DNA of 64,000 nucleotides from CAVDHB01 sp963608705 (GCA_963608705.1 CAVDHB010000035.1:1-64000), one strand, 5' to 3'; shown: positions 27,480-36,396, counted from the stretch's first letter. Notes: generated by a model from the letters alone, not told the origin. Translations and numbers: made by a program.

Positions 27480-29786
27480 TTACAATCGGTTTATTTCCCC
27501 ATCCGCCACACTCTGTCCTTTATATCTTGAAGGTCTTGTATTGAAACGATAGGTCAGTGTTATTTGGATATTACGATGGTCATGATAGAAAGAGGAATCG
27601 AAACGTCCCACAGGAGTATAAATGCCATAACGAGTTTTATTCATCTTGAAAATATCATTGCACAATATATCCAACGTCCAGTGTTTCCAAGTTTTCACAA
27701 AGTCCAGACTTACCAAACCAGAACTCCGTTGATACAGTCCGCCCTCATACCCACTCTTTACATAGCGAGCGAACAGGAATATGTTGATTTCATGTGGAAG
27801 AACAAAGTAACTGGAAAAAGAGACTTTACCATACATTTTTTGAAAATGCCCCGCTTTCCATACAGTCTTTGCCAAATTAATATCCGTTGTCGAGATATTC
27901 ATGGATATGCTAGGAGTCCATATTCCAAACAACGTCTTACTATAAGATATTCCTGCAGATAGTTCCGTCGCCTTTGGATAATTCCCATACGTGCTGAGCA
28001 GGATATTATTCGCCCCATCATAGAGTTGGAAGTCACTCACTAACGCATTGTTCTTATGCACATAATCCATATTCACAAACAAGCCCTTCCAAAATAGCGA
28101 GTAGTTGATATCGTGTACGAATTCCGGCTCCAGCGCAATATTACCCTCTTTATACACATGACGAGAGGAATAGATGACATTTCCATCCAACTGACCATAC
28201 GTCGGCTGAACGATTTTCTTTGAATAAGACAGCCCCATACTAACTTTCTTCACTGGGAGTGACAAAGACAATGTGGGATAAACACTAGACCACTTCCGAT
28301 AGAATGAACGATTGACATCCATTGTGTTCACATAGTCTAAATCAAGAAACTCATAGCGTAGTCCCATGTTCACTTTCAACTTATGCACAGGAATTATCAG
28401 GCTGGAGAACGCCGCATATCTGTGCTGGATAGCTTGCTGATGGTCATCGTCAATAATACCTTCAAAATTAGAGTAGACATTTTCCCGTTTGGTGTGCATA
28501 TACTCTATGCCACTAGTCCATTCTCCCCAACCTGTTTTATAAGCGGCCTTCGCCTGACTGACAAAGAAACGGTTGGCTAAATCGTTATGGGTAGTCACCT
28601 TTCTTTTACCCATATCAATGATATCCTCATCCACCACCCCGTCTGCATCTTTATTCTGATGATAATATTCATTGTTTATATCTACCTTCATCTTCCCGAT
28701 GTGTCCAGCATAATACAGACTAGCCCGATGAGCAGGAGCCTCTTCTGAGTGGCTATTTAAATAGCGTTGCGTCTCTTGGGAGAGTTGTTTGTCCGAATAG
28801 GCAAGCTGACTCCCTCCCCCTCCTTTTACCTGCTGATGATTATAGGAATAATATCCTCCGATACTGTTATGCTTATTCAAATAATAATCAAATCCCACTT
28901 TTCCCAAACACTGCTTTGTCGTCATTTGCTCTGAAGCATGGCCTTCCACAGTAGCAGGATTCTTCGTGAGCAAATTATACGTTAAAGAACCTTCTTGATG
29001 ATTGGTATACTTTATATAATTCAATGTACCAAACACATCCAAGTTATGATGATGATACACCACTTGTGCCATCTCCTGAAAAGACGGCTTGTAAGCCTGC
29101 TGATAGTATGAAGTGGCGGTGACACTCACCCCTTCATCTGTCTTTCGTCGAGTATGAACCTTGATTACAGCGGAGGCACTTGCGTCATACTCGGCTCCAG
29201 GATTGTGAAGAATTTCAACATAGGTGAGGTCTGTCGATTTTATCCGTTGAAGTTCCGACATATCATGCAATATGCGTCCATTAAGATAAATGGCCGCTTT
29301 TCCTTTACCAAACACCTTGAATCCATCCTCATCCGGGTAAACGCCCGGCAAGTATCCCAGTACCTTGGATGCATCACCCACATTCCTCAACGCCGACTTT
29401 GCGATGTCAGCAATAAGCACATTGTCTTGTAACTTGAAGGCTGAAGCCGTTCCTTTTACCGTAACGCCGTGTAAAGCCGTTGTATGTTTATGCAACATAA
29501 CAAGTTCCACATCCTCTTTAATGCCTTTAATCTTCATTGTTTCAAATCCCACCCTTGATACATGGAGCATCACAGAATCCCTATTCACTGTCGAATCAAG
29601 TTTCAACTGAAAAGCACCTGTCTTATCGGTGGTACATCCCTGCAAGAAACGCCCGTTATGTAATACAACCACATTGGCAAATTCCAATGCCGTTCCGTCC
29701 TCTCTCTTTACGAAACCTTTATACACCTGTGCATGGGAAAACAGACAGATACACAGGCCAAAAGCTATTATAATATTCCTACGCAT
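27480..29786 (-). CDS. Outer-membrane beta-barrel protein of the RiPP cassette
   Basis: A 768-residue outer-membrane protein of the OMP_b-brl_3/TonB-receptor-like class. It has a signal peptide (FGLCICLFSHAQ), an N-terminal carboxypeptidase-D-like domain (VYKGFVKREDGTALEFANV), a plug-like domain (VLGYLPGVYP; IYLNGRILHD; VEILHNPGAEYDASASAVI) and a long barrel ending ITLTYRFN plus an unusual 20-residue hydrophilic tail. The ATG at 29786 overlaps the end of the radical SAM gene by 8 bases, so translation is probably coupled; upstream ORF extensions lie inside that gene. Such barrels often accompany GG-type radical SAM peptide genes in Bacteroidales. A role in export or in recognition of the modified peptide is inferred. 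Confidence 0.82.
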   Translation of the reverse strand: MRRNIIIAFGLCICLFSHAQVYKGFVKREDGTALEFANVVVLHNGRFLQGCTTDKTGAFQLKLDSTVNRDSVMLHVSRVGFETMKIKGIKEDVELVMLHKHTTALHGVTVKGTASAFKLQDNVLIADIAKSALRNVGDASKVLGYLPGVYPDEDGFKVFGKGKAAIYLNGRILHDMSELQRIKSTDLTYVEILHNPGAEYDASASAVIKVHTRRKTDEGVSVTATSYYQQAYKPSFQEMAQVVYHHHNLDVFGTLNYIKYTNHQEGSLTYNLLTKNPATVEGHASEQMTTKQCLGKVGFDYYLNKHNSIGGYYSYNHQQVKGGGGSQLAYSDKQLSQETQRYLNSHSEEAPAHRASLYYAGHIGKMKVDINNEYYHQNKDADGVVDEDIIDMGKRKVTTHNDLANRFFVSQAKAAYKTGWGEWTSGIEYMHTKRENVYSNFEGIIDDDHQQAIQHRYAAFSSLIIPVHKLKVNMGLRYEFLDLDYVNTMDVNRSFYRKWSSVYPTLSLSLPVKKVSMGLSYSKKIVQPTYGQLDGNVIYSSRHVYKEGNIALEPEFVHDINYSLFWKGLFVNMDYVHKNNALVSDFQLYDGANNILLSTYGNYPKATELSAGISYSKTLFGIWTPSISMNISTTDINLAKTVWKAGHFQKMYGKVSFSSYFVLPHEINIFLFARYVKSGYEGGLYQRSSGLVSLDFVKTWKHWTLDILCNDIFKMNKTRYGIYTPVGRFDSSFYHDHRNIQITLTYRFNTRPSRYKGQSVADGEINRL

Positions 29787-31083
29787 GTTTTCGAGTTTTA
29801 ATATATTCATAGATGCAATCTTCAACTCCTTTTTTGGTAAAAGGACATAAATCATAAGACGTTTTTTCCAATTTATTATCAATTCTTCGACGATTACAGC
29901 CACCATCACAAATGGGGAATAAACAACATCTCATACATTTCATATCATGATACTTATCCGAACCGACCATATACTGCGCAATGAGAGCATTATTCGTGAT
30001 GCCTTTAGACAGAGACCCCACTTTCCGGTTGTTTATTCCTATATCATTCCAACATTTGAATAAATCTCCATTTGGAGCAACGATAAAACTATTCTCAACG
30101 CTAGCCGAGCAACTTCCCAACTTATGCTTAGGCAGAAAATCAATATCGCTAATCCCAGCATCATGCGCCAAGTTCAAGAAAAAAGATGTCTTATCTTTTG
30201 AATCGCAACAATTAACCTTACAATTAGAGTTCGGTTGAACAAATGCTGGAGAAAGTAGTACATTCTTAAAATCTTTCCATCTACTCTTCAATCTTTTATA
30301 CAAGAATCCAAATTCATCCTTATTACCCTCATGTATGTTTGTACGTACCACAACTGTACATTCTGGCACCATTCTTACCATGCAATCTATATTGGAAAGA
30401 ATTGCGTCATAGGTCTTACCTCCCGTCTTCAATATACGAGACTTATTGTGAGTTTCCTCATTACCATCAATTGTTATTTGGACGAGACTCACATGGCCTA
30501 ACCTAAAAAAGTCACAAACTCTATCCGTTAACAAATAACCATTAGTCACAATTGATTGACGAATCAAAGGAAGTTTTGATTTATTCTGTATTTTGTAATA
30601 TAAAGATTCTATATTATCAAAACCTATCAATGGTTCGCCACCAGACCAACAAATTTCCAAATTGTCACAAGTCTGTGTAAAACTATTTATAAAATCTATA
30701 AGTTCATCTTCCACATTTGCTTTCATCAAAGAAGAAGGCAAACTTGCTTCATAACAATATGGACAAGCAAAATTACAGGAAAGAGTCGGAGCAATCACCA
30801 ATGACAACGTTCTATTAGTCAGACTCTTTAATCTCTTTGCATACTCCATTTTATAGCAGAAGTCACAATCATCACTCTCTCTATCATCATCTATAATCCT
30901 TTTTATGGCCAAGTATGATTCCATTTTATCATTAATAGAGTCTGCATCTACTCCAAACTCAATAGCATGCAATATCCATCTATACATCATCTCATCTACA
31001 GATAACAAAGACAATGTTTTTAGATTATAAATATAATAAGCACCTTCCCTTGTAAAAGGAATTACAAAACGAGAAATTTTCAT
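29779..31083 (-). CDS. Radical SAM/SPASM peptide maturase
   Basis: A 434-residue enzyme expected to modify the neighbouring GG-leader peptide. The radical SAM cluster motif is CNFACPYCYE (Cys103, Cys107, Cys110). The GGEP-type motif is CWSGGEPLIGF. The SPASM domain carries further cluster cysteines: GSCSASVENSF, LFKCWND, KCMRCCLFPICDGGCNRRR and LCPFTKKG. An N-terminal 90-residue region could bind the leader peptide. It lies between the precursor gene and the barrel gene in one AT-rich operon. It matches the GG-Bacteroidales family of maturases in layout; the chemistry (thioether, C-C bond or epimerisation) cannot be told from sequence. Confidence 0.9.
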   Translation of the reverse strand: MKISRFVIPFTREGAYYIYNLKTLSLLSVDEMMYRWILHAIEFGVDADSINDKMESYLAIKRIIDDDRESDDCDFCYKMEYAKRLKSLTNRTLSLVIAPTLSCNFACPYCYEASLPSSLMKANVEDELIDFINSFTQTCDNLEICWSGGEPLIGFDNIESLYYKIQNKSKLPLIRQSIVTNGYLLTDRVCDFFRLGHVSLVQITIDGNEETHNKSRILKTGGKTYDAILSNIDCMVRMVPECTVVVRTNIHEGNKDEFGFLYKRLKSRWKDFKNVLLSPAFVQPNSNCKVNCCDSKDKTSFFLNLAHDAGISDIDFLPKHKLGSCSASVENSFIVAPNGDLFKCWNDIGINNRKVGSLSKGITNNALIAQYMVGSDKYHDMKCMRCCLFPICDGGCNRRRIDNKLEKTSYDLCPFTKKGVEDCIYEYIKTRKHA

Positions 31084-31111
31084 AGACTTAAGTTTTTTAT
31101 AAGAATATTTC

Positions 31112-31133
31112 AGCCCAATTCCATGATTGGGCT
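31112..31133 (-). terminator. Intercistronic hairpin between precursor and maturase
   Basis: Eight-base arms, AGCCCAAT and ATTGGGCT, with a 6-base loop. On the minus strand it follows the precursor stop and precedes the maturase ATG, with an AT-rich stretch behind it. Partial termination or RNA protection here would give more precursor than enzyme, as is common in peptide operons. Confidence 0.6.
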
Positions 31134-31156
31134 AAAACATTCCCTGTATTTACAAA

Positions 31157-31342
31157 TTACAAAGCCATTAGTTGACCTGATGCAGCGGTAATCTTTCCTA
31201 GATCGCAGCGGATATTTCCACTCGTTCCCACAGAACATACAGCTACAAGTTCTTTTGCGTTTCCACCTCTTAGACTGTTCATTTCTTGCTCCACAAGATC
31301 TGACGATCCAATAAGTTCCTTGATGTTTTCCAACTTTCCCAT
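31157..31342 (-). CDS. GG-leader RiPP precursor peptide
   Basis: A 61-residue peptide. Residues 1-27 form a helical, charged leader ending in the double glycine of NSLRGG, the usual cut site for C39-type peptidases. Residues 28-61 form a 34-residue core, NAKELVAVCSVGTSGNIRC and then DLGKITAASGQLMAL, with only two cysteines (36 and 46) ten residues apart. Small residues (Ser, Thr, Gly, Ala) dominate the core. It starts the operon with a radical SAM maturase and an outer-membrane barrel. It fits the natural-product precursor group of GG-Bacteroidales. The mature product is unknown. Confidence 0.85.
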   Translation of the reverse strand: MGKLENIKELIGSSDLVEQEMNSLRGGNAKELVAVCSVGTSGNIRCDLGKITAASGQLMAL

Positions 31343-31395
31343 AATTTACGTTTTAGGATTTCACATTAAATAAACTCTCCAGAAATTTACGTTTT
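31343..31395 (-). repeat. Direct repeat in the RiPP mRNA leader
   Basis: AATTTACGTTTT occurs exactly twice, at 31343-31354 and 31384-31395. On the mRNA it reads AAAACGTAAATT, and the downstream copy ends right at the precursor ATG where the ribosome binds. It could be a binding site for an RNA- or DNA-binding regulator. Confidence 0.5.
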
Positions 31396-31473
31396 TTGGA
31401 AATTACGCCGTTTTAATCAGAGCGGAACTGAATTATAATTTAGTCGACTTTATTATAACTTTCTTACTTCACT

Positions 31474-31506
31474 GCAAATATACCATTTATCTAAGCAAAC
31501 CCCAAA
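31474..31506 (-). promoter_or_regulatory. Promoter of the RiPP operon
   Basis: On the minus strand TTTG (31506-31503) and TATATTTGC (31482-31474) are separated by 20 bases, a full Bacteroides consensus. The predicted transcript starts near 31467 and has a leader of about 125 bases. Bases 31507-31680 hold nothing recognisable. Confidence 0.65.
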
Positions 31507-31681
31507 TACAATATCATATTTCTTCATTTTCCATGATTTATTTAACAGAATGAGTCATTCAACAGTCTCATATTATCTATTTTGTGTATTATGATAATGT
31601 CTTGTGAGGAAATCAGCCGAGTACTACACCACATTTCAGTAAGGTAAGCGGCATCTCGGCAGTAAAAAAGAACAAGTTCTT

Positions 31682-31713
31682 TTTGTACTGCTCTCGATTT
31701 GCACTAACTTTGC
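31682..31713 (+). promoter_or_regulatory. Promoter of ruvA
   Basis: TTTG at 31682-31685 and TAACTTTGC at 31705-31713 with a 19-base spacer. It lies 18 bases before the ruvA ATG and supports the start at 31731. Confidence 0.65.
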
Positions 31714-31730
31714 ACCCAAAGAAGAAGACT

Positions 31731-32330
31731 ATGATTGAATATGTAAAAGGTGAATTAGCGGAACTGCAACCGACTCTTGCCGTGGTGGACTGTGGCGGAG
31801 TGGGCTACGGACTGTGCATTTCCCTTAACACGTACTCCGCCCTGCAAGGGAAGAAGGAGGTGAAACTGTTCGTACACGAAGCCATACGAGAGGACGCTTA
31901 CACGCTGTACGGTTTCGCTTCCGCAGAGGAAAGGAGACTTTTCCAACAGCTTATCTCCGTGAGCGGAGTGGGTGGAAACACCGCACGGATGATTCTCTCG
32001 GAACTGTCTCCGGCAGAACTGTGCAATGTCATCGCCACAAGCAATGACAAACTGCTGAAAACTGTGAAAGGCATCGGGCTGAAAACGGCACAACGTATTA
32101 TCGTGGAGCTGAAAGACAAAATCAATATGGAAGGACTCTCCTCAGCCACACCTTCACCGAATGCCGCCTTCAGTGCGGCTAATAAGAAGGTGGCCGAAGA
32201 AGCCATCTCCGCACTTACTATGTTGGGATTCGCCGCCAACGCCTCCGCCAAGACGGTACATACTTTGCTGAAAGAGAATCCCGCACTGACGGTGGAGGAA
32301 GTGGTGAAACACGCTTTGAAACATCTATAA
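31731..32330 (+). CDS. ruvA: Holliday junction branch-migration protein RuvA
   Basis: A 199-residue cytosolic protein that binds four-way junctions as a tetramer and loads the RuvB motor. The N-terminal OB fold begins MIEYVKGELAELQP and contains GGVGYGL. The two helix-hairpin-helix motifs are LISVSGVGGNTARMIL and KTVKGIGLKTAQRIIVEL. A flexible linker leads to the C-terminal RuvB-binding domain (EEAISALTMLGF). It opens a rightward run with a methyltransferase, Wzi-like and lipocalin-like genes. Confidence 0.97.
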   Translation: MIEYVKGELAELQPTLAVVDCGGVGYGLCISLNTYSALQGKKEVKLFVHEAIREDAYTLYGFASAEERRLFQQLISVSGVGGNTARMILSELSPAELCNVIATSNDKLLKTVKGIGLKTAQRIIVELKDKINMEGLSSATPSPNAAFSAANKKVAEEAISALTMLGFAANASAKTVHTLLKENPALTVEEVVKHALKHL

Positions 32331-32339
32331 CATCACATT

Positions 32340-33227
32340 ATGGAACAAATCACGCTGCTCACACCCGCTCATTGGCAGGACTATGAACTGATAGACTGCG
32401 GAGAGTTCGAGAAACTGGAACGTTTCGGGAAATACATCACGGCACGCCCTGAACCGCAAGCCGTATGGCACAAGTCCATGTCCCAAGCGGAATGGCATCA
32501 ACTGGCGAACGCCTATTTCGAGAAGTCCAAAGGTAGTGAAGAACGAGGAAACTGGCATCTGAAACCACAAATGCCCGAAAGCTGGTGGGTAAGCTATCGC
32601 TCCCCACAACTGGATCTCCGTATGCGTTTAGGGCTGACCTCTTTCAAACACGTGGGACTCTTCCCCGAACAAGCGGCCAACTGGGAGTTTATCGCTGACT
32701 GCGTGAAAGCCATTGAGGGTACGCCTCGTGTGTTGAACCTCTTCGCTTATACAGGAGGTGCTACCCTGGCCGCCAAGGCTGCCGGAGCTGAAGTGACCCA
32801 CGTGGACTCCGTGAAGCAGGTGGTCACATGGGCCAGAGAGAACATGGAACACAGCGGACTGTCAGACGTAAGATGGATGGTGGAAGACGCCCGCACGTTT
32901 GTGCGCCGGGAAGTAAGACGTGGCAAGCGTTATGACGGACTTATACTTGACCCTCCGGCTTACGGACGGGGACCTAAAGGAGAGAAATGGATATTGGAGA
33001 CTGACTTGCTACCGTTATTAGAGGACTGTGCACAACTGCTTGACCCGGCGAAGGGATTCTTAGTGCTGAACCTTTATTCCATGGGCTTGTCTCCCTTATT
33101 GGGACGCACCCTCATCCGTCAGCTGTTCCCTAAGTTCAAAAGGGAAGAGTTAGGCGAACTCTGCTTTACAGACCGCTTCGGGAAAACCCTGCCGTTAGGA
33201 GAGTTCTTCCGGGCTACCAACTTATAA
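32340..33227 (+). CDS. SAM-dependent methyltransferase (RlmI/RlmL-like)
   Basis: A 295-residue class I methyltransferase. The SAM site is VLNLFAYTGGATLAAKAAGA with VDSVKQVVTWARENM after it, and the catalytic-type motif is LILDPPAYGRGPKG. This pattern matches the 23S rRNA cytosine methyltransferase group of RlmI, but the N-terminal PUA domain of RlmI is replaced by a different 100-residue region. RNA is the likely substrate (inference). It starts 9 bases after ruvA and precedes the Wzi-like gene by 11 bases. Confidence 0.85.
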   Translation: MEQITLLTPAHWQDYELIDCGEFEKLERFGKYITARPEPQAVWHKSMSQAEWHQLANAYFEKSKGSEERGNWHLKPQMPESWWVSYRSPQLDLRMRLGLTSFKHVGLFPEQAANWEFIADCVKAIEGTPRVLNLFAYTGGATLAAKAAGAEVTHVDSVKQVVTWARENMEHSGLSDVRWMVEDARTFVRREVRRGKRYDGLILDPPAYGRGPKGEKWILETDLLPLLEDCAQLLDPAKGFLVLNLYSMGLSPLLGRTLIRQLFPKFKREELGELCFTDRFGKTLPLGEFFRATNL

Positions 33228-33238
33228 ACTTTCAACGT

Positions 33239-34741
33239 ATGAAACGACATATCCCCTATCGAACCATTGGAATAGCCACGTTGTGTATGGCCGCATTGCC
33301 GCTATGGGCACAAGTGCCAGAAGAGACTATGACTTGGCGCACCACGGGAGAGACCAACACTTCCACGGGAGATTACGCTCCCTTGTGGTTCACGGCTAAC
33401 CAATACGGACTTTCCAGCGAGAAGCCTACCAGTGCCTATCTGAGAGCCGGCACGACTTATCTCCGCACTTTCAAGAAAGGCTGGCAAGTGGAAGTGGGAC
33501 TCGACTTGGCCGTAGCCGGCAGACAAGCCTCCACGTTCGTGGTGCAACAAGCCTACGCAGACGTGCGATGGAAGAAACTCTCACTCAGTGTCGGCAGCAA
33601 GGAACGGACTTATTTCCCCTTGGAGAAAGACCCCTTGCTGAGCAACGGCATGATGGTAGAAGGCAGCAACACGAGACCCATTCCACAGGTACGCCTGCAA
33701 ATGGACGATTACCTCAACGTCCCCTTTACCCGTCATTGGCTCGGTGTGAAAGGGCATATCGCTTACGGCCTATACACAGACTCGAAATGGCAGGAAGACT
33801 TCGTGGCCACTGGACAACTGTACAACAAGAATGTCCTGTACCACAGCAAATCTCTCATGCTGAGAGTAGGAAATAAAGAGAAGTTCCCCGTGGAATTGGA
33901 AGTCGGCATCGTGGACGCCTCCCAGTTCGCCGGAAAACAATTCCGCAAAGAGAAAGACGGTTCATCTACACTTGTGCAAGACTTTCCTGGAGGAATGAAG
34001 TCACTCTTCAAGGCTTTCATTCCCCGGCACGAGAGTACCTTGGGCAATGTGACGGGCAACCATTGTGGAAGTTGGAACTTCTCGCTCACCGGGTATCTCG
34101 GAAAGGGCTGGAAAATCAAGGCATATCTTGAACATTATTTTGAAGACCATTCCCAGATGTTCTTTCAGTACGGCCCGTGGAAGGACGGTTCTCCCGGTGT
34201 GGAGCTGACCTTGCCCAAGAACAAATGGCTTTCCGCCGTGTTGTGGGAGGGTGTCTTCACCAAAGACCAAACTGGACCTATCCTGTACGACCATGTAGGC
34301 GGCTCCTTTACAGATGTACAATTAAGCGGTGGTGACAACTACTTCAACAACTTTCAGTACCTTGGCTGGCAGCACTGGGGGAACAGCTCTTCCAGTGCCT
34401 TCATCTACGGGCCGCAATATAACAAGGACGGATGGAACGGCATCAAAAGCTCTCGTATAAAAGCACACCATATCGGCCTCAGAGGCAACCCCTCGGACGA
34501 ATGGAACTGGAGAATCCTCTTGTCCAATGTACGGACATGGGGTTCCTACAACACTCCCCTCGACAAAGTACGCCATCAGTTCAGCTCGCTCTACGAGGCG
34601 ACATACAGCCCACGTAAATTCCAAGGATGGAAGTTCTCCGCAGCACTGGGATTAGACCGGGGAAACTACTTGGGCAACAGTGCCGGAGTAATGGTAAAGG
34701 TAATGAAATCGGGTGTTTTATTTAAGAAGACAAGAAAATGA
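33239..34741 (+). CDS. Capsule assembly Wzi family outer-membrane protein
   Basis: A 500-residue outer-membrane beta-barrel of the Wzi type, which helps hold capsular polysaccharide on the cell surface. It has a signal peptide (LCMAALPLWAQ), the opening strand motif TGDYAPLWFTANQYGLSS, and repeated amphipathic strands such as WQVEVGLDLAVAG and LGVKGHIAYGLYTDS. The stop codon overlaps the start of the next gene (ATGA). The nearby mannose-1-phosphate guanylyltransferase gene fits surface polysaccharide work, though it lies on the other strand. Confidence 0.85.
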   Translation: MKRHIPYRTIGIATLCMAALPLWAQVPEETMTWRTTGETNTSTGDYAPLWFTANQYGLSSEKPTSAYLRAGTTYLRTFKKGWQVEVGLDLAVAGRQASTFVVQQAYADVRWKKLSLSVGSKERTYFPLEKDPLLSNGMMVEGSNTRPIPQVRLQMDDYLNVPFTRHWLGVKGHIAYGLYTDSKWQEDFVATGQLYNKNVLYHSKSLMLRVGNKEKFPVELEVGIVDASQFAGKQFRKEKDGSSTLVQDFPGGMKSLFKAFIPRHESTLGNVTGNHCGSWNFSLTGYLGKGWKIKAYLEHYFEDHSQMFFQYGPWKDGSPGVELTLPKNKWLSAVLWEGVFTKDQTGPILYDHVGGSFTDVQLSGGDNYFNNFQYLGWQHWGNSSSSAFIYGPQYNKDGWNGIKSSRIKAHHIGLRGNPSDEWNWRILLSNVRTWGSYNTPLDKVRHQFSSLYEATYSPRKFQGWKFSAALGLDRGNYLGNSAGVMVKVMKSGVLFKKTRK

Positions 34742-35190
34742 CTATAAAGAGAATCGGAGAATGGGCTGTGTGCATCTGCCTGCTGCTGATAAGCGTAGCC
34801 TGTGAGAAAGCCCCCCTTGACAACAAGATAGAAGGTTTCTGGCAAATGGAGACTATCACCACCCTGAAAGACGGGAAAACCACGCAATGCAGCCGGATGT
34901 ACTACGCTATCACCCGCTATGTAGTGGAGCTTTCGGAAAGGCAGGGCGACAAAGGCTATCCTGCGCTCATAGGGCGTTTCGCCTATACGGACGACAGCCA
35001 CTCCACAGTCATCATGAAAGAGTTCAAACACCGGGCTAGCACAGCGGATAACAAGGAACCCGCCACGTTAGAAGAATTGAATTACTACGGAATAGACAAG
35101 GACGAAACACGGTTCGAAGTAGTCAAAGCTGACGGAAAGACCTTGATTCTCCGTTCCGACTACGCCGAAATAAAGTTGAAACGATTCTGA
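34738..35190 (+). CDS. Lipocalin-like lipoprotein
   Basis: A 150-residue lipoprotein with lipobox LISVAC (Cys22). The domain starts IEGFWQMETITTLKDG and ends LILRSDYAEIKLKRF, the typical first and last strands of the small lipocalin-like/DUF4488 group found in Bacteroides. Ligand and function are unknown. It is translationally coupled to the Wzi-like gene by ATGA. Confidence 0.72.
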   Translation: MTIKRIGEWAVCICLLLISVACEKAPLDNKIEGFWQMETITTLKDGKTTQCSRMYYAITRYVVELSERQGDKGYPALIGRFAYTDDSHSTVIMKEFKHRASTADNKEPATLEELNYYGIDKDETRFEVVKADGKTLILRSDYAEIKLKRF

Positions 35191-35195
35191 TAAAT

Positions 35196-35223
35196 GTAGA
35201 GACGCGATGAATCGCGTCTCTAC
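35196..35223. repeat. Dispersed palindrome, copy 2, possible bidirectional terminator
   Basis: A perfect inverted repeat with 13-base arms (GTAGAGACGCGAT and its complement) around GA. It sits in the 40-base gap between two convergent genes and is the same element as at 36-63. TACTAAAAATT follows on the plus strand. It can terminate transcripts from both sides. Confidence 0.75.
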
Positions 35224-35230
35224 TAAAAAT

Positions 35231-36298
35231 TCATTCTTGTGAGAATTCTTTGATATGTTGTTCGCTCTTCAAGCGGCAAATCAACAGACGGTCTCCACGG
35301 TCTGTCACGATGTAGTCTTCCAGTCCTTCCACAATGACCTTCTTCTTTTCTGGCGCATGCACAATGCAGCCCTTGCAGTCATGTAGATGAATGCCCTTAC
35401 CCACTGTGGCGTTCCCATTCTCATCTTGCGGAAGCAAAGTGTGAAGAGAGCCCCAACTTCCCAAGTCACTCCATCCAAATTCCGCCGGCAACACATAAAT
35501 ATGAGAAGACTTCTCCATCACCGCATAGTCGATGGAGATTTTATCGCAGGTCGGGAAGAGTTTGTCCACGGTCGTCCGCTCGTCAGCCTTTCCGAAGGAT
35601 TTCGCCATCTCCTCCATCACTCCCGTGATTTGCGGAGCATACTGGTTCAATTCCCGTACAATCGTCTTCACGTTCCACACAAAAATACCGGCGTTCCAAT
35701 AGTATCCTCCTGCCGCAAGATAAGACTTCGCCGTGTCCAAGTCTGGTTTCTCCTTGAAAGCTTTCACCTTGAAGATGTCAGAAGCAATCTCTGTATGGGC
35801 CACTTTCCCATCCGCCTCAATATATCCATATCCCGTTTCAGGACGGGTAGGCTGCATTCCCAACGTCACAATGGCATCTGATTGAGCAGTGAACGCCAAA
35901 GCATCCGCTATTCTCTTACGGAACTCCTCCACATTAATCACCAACGCATCGGAAGGTGTCACTACAATATTCGCCTCCGGGTTTTCCGCTTTGATTTTCC
36001 AACAAGCGTAAGCAATACAAGGAGCCGTATTACGAGGTGTAGGCTCTGCCAACACATGGCCTTCAGGTATCTCCGGCAACTGTTGGCGCACAAGATCGGT
36101 ATAACGTTCAGAAGTCACCACCCACAAGTTCTCTTTCGGACACAAGGGTTCAAAACGTTCTGCCGTTAATTGGATGAGAGACTTCCCCAAACCAAGTACG
36201 TCAATAAACTGTTTCGGATACTCCGGCACACTCATAGGCCAGAAACGGCTACCGATACCGCCGGCCATAATCACGATATGCGTATTACTATTACTCAT
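35231..36298 (-). CDS. manC: Mannose-1-phosphate guanylyltransferase
   Basis: A 355-residue nucleotidyltransferase that makes GDP-mannose for capsule, O-antigen or glycoprotein fucosylation precursors. The nucleotide-binding signature is VIMAGGIGSRFWPMS near the N-terminus. Other family motifs are EPTPRNTAPCI, TPSDALV, GYGYIEAD and FGWSDLGSWGSL. The C-terminal isomerase domain of bifunctional ManC/AlgA is absent, so this is the short single-function form. A -7 box TACCTTTG lies at 36324-36331 on the minus strand. Confidence 0.93.
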   Translation of the reverse strand: MSNSNTHIVIMAGGIGSRFWPMSVPEYPKQFIDVLGLGKSLIQLTAERFEPLCPKENLWVVTSERYTDLVRQQLPEIPEGHVLAEPTPRNTAPCIAYACWKIKAENPEANIVVTPSDALVINVEEFRKRIADALAFTAQSDAIVTLGMQPTRPETGYGYIEADGKVAHTEIASDIFKVKAFKEKPDLDTAKSYLAAGGYYWNAGIFVWNVKTIVRELNQYAPQITGVMEEMAKSFGKADERTTVDKLFPTCDKISIDYAVMEKSSHIYVLPAEFGWSDLGSWGSLHTLLPQDENGNATVGKGIHLHDCKGCIVHAPEKKKVIVEGLEDYIVTDRGDRLLICRLKSEQHIKEFSQE

Positions 36299-36396
36299 TA
36301 TTATATTGTATAGGTTTTGACTGCAAAGGTATGTAATTTGTGCTTAACAAGAAACTCTTTTCCCACAATTCATGTGTATATTGGAAAGATTATGCG

